A stretch of DNA of 64,000 nucleotides from Berberis thunbergii (taxonomy: Eukaryota > Streptophyta > Magnoliopsida > Ranunculales > Berberidaceae): contig QNQO01000544.1 of NCBI GenBank assembly GCA_003290165.1, positions 620,001 to 684,000 of the forward strand, read 5' to 3'. Within the stretch, counting starts at the first letter, position 1, and the number at the start of each line of letters is the position of its first letter. Shown here one piece after another: positions 55,196-64,000 of this stretch. Made by a program: the position numbers and the translations under genes. Below the pieces are notes generated by a model, which did no database searches, was not told the DNA's origin, and saw nothing but the letters and a program-made list of their open reading frames with translations.

Positions 55196-55860
55196 TGATG
55201 ATACACCGAAACGTCCTCTCTTGTACACCATACACGTGTCATGATGATCTCTAGGAACAACAGGCCCAAGCGTCAGTCTAAGATCCGACCTAAGTGACAT
55301 CAAGCCACGAAGTGCAATCCACCAGATGGGCCTGAGTTACTGCGTCTTGCTAAGCCCGTACATATCATAGCCATCCCTAATACTTGTAAGATTTATTTAG
55401 GCAAGTATCTCAAGTATTAGCTTCGAACGGGCAACAATACTTTGTCAACAACTAGGAAGCAAATACTAGAGTATACGTCGTACTTGGAAACTTTCAGCTA
55501 TGGACAACACTCCAAGTGGAAACTATCTCTCGTATATCTAGGAGCACAGGTTTAACATGGAAACTTACCTTTACAAGATTACTCCTAATCAGATAATGAT
55601 CTCCATGAAGATTTCTTCCACAAACTACGCCACCGATGTCCTGGTCAAACCAGGACTTCAACACTATAAATAAGACATAAGGTTGTGAACAAAGGTATGC
55701 TACAAATTTCTTGTTTACACCTTTAAGCATTTTCTCAGATTTCTGTCTGACTTCAGCATCGGAGTGTCATCGACCACCATAACGGTGGTCCATGGCTCAC
55801 GTGCGTTCTTTGCAGGTCAACAGGTCAAGGTCAAGCAGAGAGCGAAAATTGATTGCATCA
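55196..55860 (+). repeat. Element B 5' LTR, 665 bp
   Basis: It starts tgatgatacacc and ends gattgcatca. It has a TATA-like actataaataag near 55665 and the conserved 3' block gtgtcatcgaccaccataacggtggtc shared with the other Tat-like LTRs here. Confidence 0.78.
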
Positions 55861-56333
55861 GTTTGGCGTCATCCATGGGGACGACAGAGTTCCTAGAAAA
55901 GCATTGACACCATCTCTCTTCAGAGATCAGGAAGATGGTGACCACCATATCTCACAACAATGGAGATCAGGAGAACACGTCAAATGCTCAGATTGGCGTT
56001 ATACCACCACTTCCAGCGGTACCGGCGACACAAGAGGAGTATGCTCGCACCCCACACCAGCAACAGAGGTGACAGGTCCCATGATGGATGTTATCATCAC
56101 AAATACAACATATCACTAAGCATTGGCGATTATCACTCAGTAGAACCCTTTACCCGCTGATGGAGCACAAACTTCAATCTCTAGACGACAACAAAGAGCA
56201 GGCACAAGAGAATCAAGCCCCTGCCAGTTCTCACTGAACTAGAGGTGGCGACGCAGTCAACGGAGATCCAACTTTCAGAGTAGACAGACCCACCACACAG
56301 AACCCTCTCCGTTGAGGGGCTCACGACCCAGAT

Positions 56334-57480
56334 GTGTTGTATCGCCTTTATATTCCCCCGTTCGTGGACCACATCATGAACGAAGCTCTGCCAAAAAAGT
56401 TCAGCCCTCAGAAGCTTGAGTTATATGACGGGACCAATGACCCGTTTGATCACTTGCGTTATTATCAACACGTGATGGTGCTTAAAGGAGGCTATGAATC
56501 AATGATGTGCAGAACATTCCCTACTAGCCTGAAGAAGTCACTGCTAACATGGTTTCATAGCCTTCTGCCAAAGTCAATCGACTCATTCAATACCTTGGCC
56601 AAAACATTTCCTGACACGCTTTGTTGGTAGCCAGCAGATCAGAAAGGCCCTGCACTATATAGTATATACTCTCCCTGAGAAAAAAGCCAAATGAAACGTT
56701 AATGGAATACATCACGTGCTTCAATGACGAGCTAACGCTCATTGACGGCTGTAGTGACGATACCTCCGTTACAGCTTTTACTGATGATCTAAGAGAGGGA
56801 AAGTTTTACGACTTCCTCACATTGGAACCCCCCTTTCAATATGGCATAACTCTTGAAAAACGCCATGAGGTACATCACCTTGGAAGAAATGAGAACGACC
56901 AAGAAGGAAACCCAAACAAGAAAAAAAAACTTAAGAAGGAAGTCGAAGATAGGAACAAGCGAAAGTGCAGCGACATCAGGTCAGATTCTGGTAGTACAAA
57001 CTAAAGAAACCTTCCAACTATGTCGGATCCAGAACCATAACCCCCTCAACTCTAGCTTGTCAGACGTCCTCAATTTCATGAAGAATTGGGAGGATGTACG
57101 AGATCGAGTATTGGATTAGAAAGTGCAAACTGAAGAAGTTCCTGGGTTCAGAAAAAGGCAGGACTGAACCAAGGAAATTGGGAGAGGTAGTCAAAGAAAT
57201 CGAAAAAGAGGCTCCAGCTAATAAGAACAGTCAAACAAGTCCCAAAAGCTGGACACTCCTTGAGATGCGGACACAGCCCACCAGCAAGGACCGATGCGTG
57301 TATTATTTGTGAGTACAAAGCCCAACCCAACCTTGATTTTCACAGATAAGGACTTCGAAAGCGTCTATGCACCTCATAATGTCGTTATTGTCATTTCGGT
57401 ATCCATTGTGAGGTAGGAAGTAAAGAAGGCCCTGGTGGACACGGGAAGCTCCCTTAATGTCCTATTCTATAACACATTTC
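56334..57480 (+). pseudogene. Element B gag-protease pseudogene
   Basis: The gag core at 56334-56630 has DHIMNEALPKKFSPQKLELYD, FDHLRYYQHVMVL and MCRTFPTSL. It continues at 56702-57000 with MEYITCFNDELTLIDG. A retroviral-type aspartic protease follows with active-site LVDTGSSLNVLFYNTF at 57431-57478. Sequence to 57940 resembles the protease-RT linker (FMVVHAPSTY). The pieces are in different frames; RT and later domains are absent. Confidence 0.72.
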
Positions 57481-58689
57481 GCAGTATGGGAAGAAAACTT
57501 AACACCTTCCCGCTACCCGCTGATCGGGTTTAACGGAGAAAAATATTTTTTTATCGGGAAAGATAAAGGTAACAGTGGTGGCGGGAGAGCCACAACTAAG
57601 GAAGGTCTTGTTCCTTGACTTCATGGTGGTACACGCACCGTCTACCTATAAACCTCATATTATGGAGGCCTTGGCTTCATCGAATAGAAGCAATGGTCTC
57701 CACTCTTCATCGGTGCGTCAAGTATACCGCCAACCACTCAGAGATGACAATTCGCGAGGACCAACCAACAACACGAGGCTGCCACTATGCTGCACTAAAG
57801 CATATAAACATTCTCATATTCAGCTGGAACCTGCCAAACAAGTTGAACAGAAGCCAGACTTAGAAACTGGGGAGGAGTTGTTCCTCCCAGATGGTGAGAA
57901 AGACCCAGCAGCAGTGGCACAACTTAGCGACAGATGACAGTCCAACGTTATAGAAGAGGTCCGCCCTTTAGCCCGACAAGACGTCTGGCCTAGCAAAGAG
58001 TTCATTGCAAACCAGAGCACAACCCCACAACTGTCAGTGGGTGTAGAAGGACCCTCCCACGCAAGATTTACTCCTTAGTAACCTTAACGACATCGGCGAA
58101 ACTTGACAATTTTTCGAAAGTACTTACAATCCAAGCAAGGGCCATGCGAATTTACTTTAGGGTCGGATCGACATCTCTCCGCCAACAGTCAATCTATCCA
58201 GTTGTTTAGCTCTTTTTCAGTAGTCAATTTAAAGTTTTAATTCTTAGGAACTTATGTGATTTTCACTTATTTGAGAAATAAAATAGAATTATGCAAACAC
58301 ACTCTATTGATTGCTGGAAAGATGTTACAACGTTAGCCCAAATGGCAAGTACAAAAGATTACAAACTACAAGAATCCAAATCTAATGCGATGTACAGTAA
58401 AGATTTGCTTAAACAATCCGACTTTAGAAAAGGACTCAGAAGTGACAGCAGAGGTACCCAGGGTAAACTACGGTGCCCTCCAAGAGTTTTGCTATGTTAT
58501 TTATCTGGAGAAGACGATTTAAGAGCAAAAGCCAATGTAAGAAAAAAATATGAAATAATGCACTCGATTCAATACTTCATCGGACCCACCTTGCAAAGAT
58601 GACCTAAGGTGGTACAAAATCAGCAATCGGAGGCCCTGTGAACACCGGCCAAAGTTGCAGCCAACTCACACACTCAATCCGCCCAATTA

Positions 58690-59190
58690 GCTAAGGTGGT
58701 AAATGCTCGTTCATGATATGATCCATGAACGGCGAGATAGTGAGGTTGAGCAGCACGTCAGTCTGATGGGGTTCTGGGAAACATGTCCGTCAGCCCTGGA
58801 CATTGGGTTTCCGCCTTTGGTCCACTGAGAACCTACAGGGGTAGTGCGGCTCTCCTGGACGTGTTCCCTTGAGTTTTCCAAGGACATGGCTCTTCATTGC
58901 TCCTGTTCTCCTTCTACGGGTGGAGGATTCTGCTAGGTGAGAATCTTCAGCGCTCATGCAATCTGCTGCATCTGGGTTACAATAGATCCACTCTTGGGTC
59001 CACCAATGCAGGGGTCTGATTTTGTTCATCCCCAGTGTCGGATTCATCAAAACTGATGGCGTTGTCGCAGTACGAGCGTTCGAGGTGCTCTAAAATTTTC
59101 CTTAACTTAGATAAATAAATTTCAAATCCACGAGTGAAGAAGGCCAAAAAATGTAATTGGTCTAACCCATCAGGCCTAACTACCAAACAT
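58690..59190 (-). pseudogene. Tat-like gag N-terminal fragment, minus strand (element D)
   Basis: The minus strand resembles the gag start of element C (42760-43134). Shared nucleotide landmarks include gttcatgatatgatcc, ttggtccactgagagc / gagaacct and gggtggagg(a/g)ttctgct. It is heavily mutated. It lies head to head against the truncated end of element B, so a rearrangement or two insertions are implied. Confidence 0.55.
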
Positions 59191-60150
59191 GCCCAAAACC
59201 GGCCGTACAGGATCTGAGCTGACTATCTAAACTGAACCGAATCAGTTGGACCAAATTTTCCACATGTACTGGACCAAACCGGCCTAGCCGGTCTAAACCA
59301 AATTGGTCCAGCAAGACTAAACCGATTACTCTAGCTGGTCTGAACGGATCTGATCCAACCGAATCAAGGCAACTGCACTGAACCAGGTCACTAAATTGAA
59401 CTGATTTGTTGGACCGCATCGATCCATTTGGGAATTGTATTTTAAGAATGTGAAAACCAACCCAAATCCAACATGGTACATGGTCTAACTATACTAGGCA
59501 GGCCAGGGGATGAAAATTAACCTTTACCAGAATTGTGGTTGCTTTTGAACTGGGGATGGGATTATGGGAACCTTATAAACCGTGTACTTTGGTAGAGGAG
59601 CAACTTAGAAGGCCTAACCAAATGTGCTAAGCCTATGAGCCTAATCGAACAGTCCTTGATGCATTGGTCATTTTGTTTGAATCTCCAACAAAAACCCTGT
59701 GGCTACACCATTGCAGCAGTAGTGCTAGTGGTAATTGTGTAACAATCAGGAATTTCAGGATTGCAAATTTGAAATAGACCCAACCCAAATGTCTGGCTTG
59801 ATGAATGAAAAACCTAAACCCGACCCATTGCCACCCCTACCGTATAGGTGCTGAGTGAGCATGTGAAAATTTCATGTAGACTACTCTTGTTTACCTTGGC
59901 ATAGATAAGAAGTGGCGATTTCAACAAATAAAAGAGTAGGAGAAATTTAGGTTGAGATTCGTTCTCAATATTCAATGACAGTATGAAACACATCTCAAAA
60001 GCACGCTAACTTGAGCTAGTGGCATGGAACTGGCATGACTACAAATTCATGCATGTATTTTTATTTTTTTCTTTTCTCATGTTTGACATGCATTTGTGGA
60101 TTGAACTTTATTCTCATGCCACTCTAATTTATGGTAACGCTTTCATTAGA
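59191..60150. other. Gene-free interval with possible hAT end
   Basis: There is a stretch of ccggtctaaaccaaat / gaaccgaatc motifs at 59200-59420. At about 59818-59840 the sequence acccgacccattgccacccctac looks like one terminal inverted repeat of a plant hAT element. The opposite end was not found, so no element is called. Confidence 0.4.
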
Positions 60151-60151
60151 A

Positions 60152-60303
60152 AAGCTCACATAGAACACAACAACTTCAAAGTCAAATGATCTATTCACAC
60201 CTACTTATATACAAGAACACAGTACAGAAGCTCGCATAGAACACAACAACTTCAAAATCAACTCTGATCTGTTCACACCAACTTATATACAAGAACAAAG
60301 TAA
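60152..60303. repeat. Tandem duplication, 76-bp unit, two copies
   Basis: aagctc(a/g)catagaacacaac ... acttatatacaagaacaaag occurs at 60152 and 60228 with few differences. It lies downstream of the stop codon of the minus-strand gene at 60403-60895. Confidence 0.85.
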
Positions 60304-60402
60304 GGAAAATGTCTGTGCCAGAAACTGAGTACATGTAATTCAAATTATATTTACATGAAAACAAAAAAGAAAGAGATCCAGTCTTGTTAGCGAAAAAGAA
60401 CA

Positions 60403-60895
60403 TTACATATGAATTTTGTTATAGACGTAAGGACCACTGGGTGCAATTTTGCTTTTGAGCATCCTATATTGTATGATCCCTTTGTAAAGAGCTAGCCTGT
60501 TTGGTTGCATGGGGCCTTCCTTTCCTTTGCCAGAAATTCTCTTTGAATATCCTGAGTGTCGAATAATCTGATGTTCTTTCTCGCCTGTGGATAGCTCTTG
60601 CATATCATTTGTGGATTGAACCTTCTTATTGGATCGACATTTTCCAACACCTAATCATAGAATGCATATAATGATCACAAGTGTATAGCTTACATGTTTG
60701 AAGGAACCAAGTTCTTACCAAAACCCAAAACATAGACCAAAATAACAAAAACTTACCAACAAATTCTGATTCGAATTTCTTCATAAAATTGGATAGAAGG
60801 CGTTTATGAACTTGAAGAGCAACCAGTACAACGCTCCCTGAAATGGCAAAAACCGTCATGACTTCAACTCCTGAAGAATTTGACATCTCTCTCAA
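60403..60895 (-). CDS. Small single-membrane-segment protein, paralog 1 (2 exons)
   Basis: Exons on the minus strand are 60757-60895 and 60403-60650, with a GT-AG, phase 1 intron (60651-60756). Together they encode 128 aa. The N-terminus VMTVFAISGSVVLVALQVHKRLLSNF is a probable membrane segment (about residues 12-29), followed by MKKFESEF. Exon 2 adds basic KCRSNKKVQ, a Lys/Glu/Gly-rich stretch, and a C-terminal block MQPNRLALYKGIIQYRMLKSK that looks like the most conserved part. The paralog suggests the second Met, at 60886, may be the true start (125 aa). The family is plant-typical and unnamed to me; function is unknown. It lies about 1.9 kb downstream of its tandem paralog on the same strand. 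Confidence 0.7.
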
Positions 60896-62655
60896 TGTAT
60901 TCTGTCTTAATCTAGCAATGATCTGTGATCTAATTTTCTTCTTTCAACTGGTGATCAATCAAACTAAAACCTTCTATCAAATCAAATTAACTAACAAAAC
61001 ATCATTTATTTATGCGTTACATTCAAAACGCAGAAATAAAACGAGTTTGGGAAGGAAGGAGATGAAGAAAGAGCAATGGATTCAAATATTTGAAGTCCAC
61101 CCCAAGTCTTTTTTTTAATACCTACTGATGAAATATACTATAGTTTGTGTGGTGAATACACCAATTGACTTAATTCGATCAACCAACCATTATTTAGACT
61201 TAGAACCGCTAAACTAGATCTTCCACTTAAACCACTCTCCATTTCTTCCTTGCTCTTGGTTGGTAATCATTGACTATATATGTTTGGTAGGTCAGATTTT
61301 GATTTCATCAAGCATAGCTTTGGACTGATTCATCCATCATTAAACAGGTTAAATAATTTGTTCTCCATTAATTTACGGATTTCCAAGTTGCAACACAAGT
61401 ACTCCATTTGAGATTATGGTGGGAGTATTGAGATCAGGAATAACGTGTGCATAAGTTTTAATTTTGGTTCAACAAATGGGTTGTAAAGATACATGTAAAA
61501 GTATCATGTAATACAAAACTTATAGAAAAAATAAAATTATTTACATGCAATTCAAGTGTGGCGGGTTGCACGGTTGATACCCGGCCCCATTAATAGTGAA
61601 GATCATCAACTTCATTCTCCATTTCCTCCCTAAACCAATCAAGCAACAAATTGTTATTACTCAATATTCACAAAACAATCAATGTGAATCATAATAGATT
61701 TGACAATTATAACTTGTGAGTCATAAATATATATAACCGGTGATAACTTGCAATTCATAACAAAATGATCCACAAACTAATTAAACCAAAGCTAACAATG
61801 TTTAATCACTGGCAGGATAGTTTAATCACTAACTTTGTGCTTCCGTAGAAAAAACAATTGGTTAGCTTCTTTACTGCCATTCTCGAACCTATCATAAAAC
61901 TTCTTTCGTGTAGGCCTGAAATAACTCACTCGTGACCTTTGTTTTAAAGTGTTTGTTAAACACATTCCACCGCTACTCTGAAACCTATTTTTCTCTATCA
62001 ATCATTCCAACTTTCGTTGTTTGGTATATTACTCTGCTCTGGAACCTATTTTTCTCCATCAATCATTACAACTCTCATTGTTTAGTATGATAGATCAAGG
62101 AGTCCACTTGTCAATGAGATCAGCTGATAGGCTATGATATCACATATCCAAGGGCCAAACCTTGCCCACGACATTTAGGTGGGAGGGATTAAAAAAAAAA
62201 GTCCACTTTATCTTCACTTACTATTCCCTGTCTGTAATAGCGCCCATTATTGACATGAGTAATTATAGCTGCTAACGAGTTAAAAACATTGGTCAATGAC
62301 CAAGAGTATTCGATGTTTCCATCGCAGAACAAACAAAAAGTCATTAGCAGAAAAAAAAAAAAAATGTGCGAACTCTCCCGCACGCACAATTTTCAAACAA
62401 GACGTCGTTACCGGAACAAAAAACAACAAGAGAACTCTCCCACACGCACAAGTAAATTGATAACTCCTACCATGTTTAACTCCAGCAACTTAATGGTGCA
62501 AACAAGCAAGTGAACAATTACTTTCAACTGAACAGTTTATTTACAATAGCTACACAACTTTGTACCAATTGAAAGACCAACTATTTACAAAAATCACACT
62601 ATCTTCATCCTTCCCACAACTATACAAACCAAAAACGAAGAACAAAAAGCAAAAA
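60896..62655. other. Interval between the two paralogs
   Basis: It holds the promoter region of paralog 1 and low-complexity sequence. A two-copy tandem repeat lies at 61974-62092. A direct repeat of aactctccc(g/a)cacgcaca occurs at about 62370 and 62433. No gene. Confidence 0.5.
61974..62092. repeat. Tandem duplication, 61-bp unit, two copies
   Basis: aacctatttttctctatcaa and its near-identical partner occur at 61982 and 62043, followed in both by tcatt(c/a)caactttcgttgttt-like sequence. Confidence 0.8.
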
Positions 62656-62659
62656 AAAA

Positions 62660-62789
62660 AAACTTGATTTTTGTTGTAGACATAATCATACTACCTATCT
62701 ATTTCTGTAATCCCTTAATAAGAACATGCATATTAGATGAAGGCAGGGTGCATCCCAGTTCTTCAACAAGCACCTCATGTTTTAGATCA
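62660..62789 (-). pseudogene. Eroded C-terminal block of paralog 2
   Basis: Directly after the paralog 2 stop codon, the minus strand still aligns with the end of paralog 1. Its cttattaagggattacag corresponds to ctttacaaagggatcata, and tatgtctacaacaaaaat to tacgtctataacaaaatt. The conserved MQPNRLALYKGI block is therefore present as nucleotide relics but out of frame or stopped. Confidence 0.45.
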
Positions 62790-63671
62790 TCAACCATGCA
62801 TTTGCAAAGAATGTTCAATTGGAACGGACATTCTTGACCGCCTCATTCGGTATTCTTTGTTATTCGATGATGGTTCTAGCACGTCATCTGCAAATCGGAC
62901 TTTCTTTTTGGGTCGATATTTTACATTATCTGATGCTGAAATAAACATAAACAATAAGCATAATGTCAATCCAACTATTAACCAATAATCTGACTTAAAG
63001 AACACAACAAATTGATTAATTATTGACCAAAATTTTCCTATAGGTGGAACAGGTTGTCCAAGTTGAATCAGCTCTCCAAAACAGGTCATTATCAAAGAAG
63101 TAGCATTTCTCCGTTTCTTGCATCATCTAAAGGGAGACTTTCTGGTTTTTCCATCAAACTAACATCTCTTTAACGAAGGAACCAGTCTACCTATTGGTTT
63201 TTCACCTTGCTTTTACTTATAAGAGTTTTCTTAAAAAATTGAACTTTGCCTTGCTAATTTTTTTGTTTCGAATTCGATGATCTAAATAAAAATTCACCTT
63301 GCCTTTTTTACCTAATTTTAATCAAACACTTAAAAGGGTCCATGAAGCATTGTAAATTACTCTATAGTGGATCATTGTAAACTGATCCCTTGTCCCTCAG
63401 CAGAACTTTGTGAACTTATACAATAAAACTTGAAACAGAATACATGCAAAACTTAATAGAATGATCCTTAGACTATATATTTTCAATTATAAGAAAAAAG
63501 ACTCCAAGAAACAATAAAAAAGAAAAAGAAAGGGTTACCTCCCAGTTCGGATTCGACTTTCTTCATGAAATCAGAGAGAAGACGCTTGTGCGCTTGAAGA
63601 GCAAGAAGAACCACACTTCCTGATATTGCAAAAACAGTCACAAACCCAACACCAGAAGAACTCGCCATCAC
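62790..63671 (-). CDS. Small single-membrane-segment protein, paralog 2 (2 exons)
   Basis: Exons on the minus strand are 63539-63671 and 62790-62935, separated by a GT-AG, phase 1 intron (62936-63538); they encode 92 aa. Exon 1 closely matches paralog 1: FVTVFAISGSVVLLALQAHKRLLSDFMKKVESEL, with a probable membrane segment at about residues 10-27. Exon 2 encodes RPKKKVRFADDVLEPSSNNKEYR, where KKKVRFADDV looks like a conserved basic/acidic motif, and ends at MHG. It is about 35 residues shorter at the C-terminus than paralog 1. The start may be the first or second Met of MMASSSG. Function is unknown. Confidence 0.68.
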
Positions 63672-64000
63672 CTTCTTCTTCTTCTTCTTGAAAAAACTAA
63701 TTACAGTATGGAATTCAAAACAGTACCCAATTGTTGTTGATGGAAATCAAACGGAGAAATGTTTAAGATGCCAATTGCTAGACATCTCAAACTTGTCAAC
63801 CCAAGAAGCCAAAACTTTCCAACAAAAATCCATGATTTAAAAAAAAAAAAAAAAAAAAAGAGAGAGAGAAAACACGAGGTGGTGTTTGAAGACGTCAAGG
63901 TATTAAATATTGGAAGGTGCAGAGGAAACAAACAAGAACAACAACAACCCCTTTCCTTCTAGACTGACTTTGTATGGACCACCACCACCGTTCAACAATG

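Larger units (their letters stand above)
55196..58600 (+). mobile_element. Element B: Ty3/Gypsy (Tat-like) fragment, plus strand
   Basis: A 5' LTR (55196-55860), primer-binding region (55862-55880), gag and protease pseudogenes are present. After about 57940 pol is missing. The AT-rich part at 58260-58600 resembles the region around 33470 in element A that precedes the antisense ORF end. No 3' LTR follows; an oppositely oriented gag fragment begins at about 58690. Confidence 0.7.

Noticed and set aside
24867..59190. The idea that the gag-like ORFs and repeats form a novel multi-gene system
   Set aside because: Every component is explained by LTR retrotransposons of known types, with LTRs, primer sites and target duplications visible for at least two of them.
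59200..59840. Possible third hAT-like element with ccggtc motifs and a ccattgccacccctac end
   Set aside because: Only one plausible terminus was found and no 8-bp duplication, so no boundaries can be given.

Overview
This is a plant nuclear window, almost certainly angiosperm and probably a eudicot. It is AT-rich, has intron-split genes with GT-AG junctions, and carries dense nested transposons: LTR retrotransposons, L1-type LINEs, a tRNA-derived SINE, a Mutator-like element and several hAT-type elements. I see no prokaryotic operon, CRISPR array, rRNA or tRNA gene. The species cannot be named from the sequence alone.

Only four host genes are supported, all on the minus strand. (1) An eight-exon RING-H2 E3 ubiquitin ligase of the RHF2A type occupies 6196-15566. 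Its third intron is about 7.1 kb, is filled with LINE debris, and interrupts the RING finger itself. (2) An intronless gene at 52510-53001 encodes a conserved plant protein of 163 aa with a cysteine-rich, hydrophobic N-terminal half and a conserved tail. (3, 4) Two tandem two-exon paralogs, at 60403-60895 and 62790-63671, encode small single-membrane-segment proteins. The second appears to have lost its C-terminal block.

Layout. 1-2660: 5' half of a decayed Mutator-like (MULE) transposase, cut by the window edge. 2660-6195: no gene, one foldback element. 6196-15880: RHF2A. 16062-17971: two short hAT-type elements just upstream of RHF2A. 20100-24490: a decayed L1-type LINE. 24867-36500: a complete but non-autonomous Ty3/Gypsy element of the Tat/Retand kind ('element A'), with matching 5-bp target duplications. 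It has no visible pol, and carries a 15-copy 70-bp tandem array and an antisense ORF relic. A 1.84-kb hAT element sits inside its 5' LTR and a 2.4-kb solo LTR inside its gag. 36506-43916: a second Tat-type Gypsy on the minus strand ('element C') with gag, pol, a tandem array and an antisense ORF remnant, but no left LTR. 43917-50663: probably an old long LTR, into which a Copia element (44297-48857) and a SINE (50356-50517) inserted. 55196-58600 and 58690-59190: two more Tat-type Gypsy fragments in opposite orientations. 60.4-64 kb: the paralog pair.

Nothing here acts as one multi-gene system. The most unusual material is the insertion stratigraphy, the two independently visible 'tandem array plus antisense ORF' architectures in Gypsy elements, three long hairpin elements, and the C-terminal erosion of one paralog.
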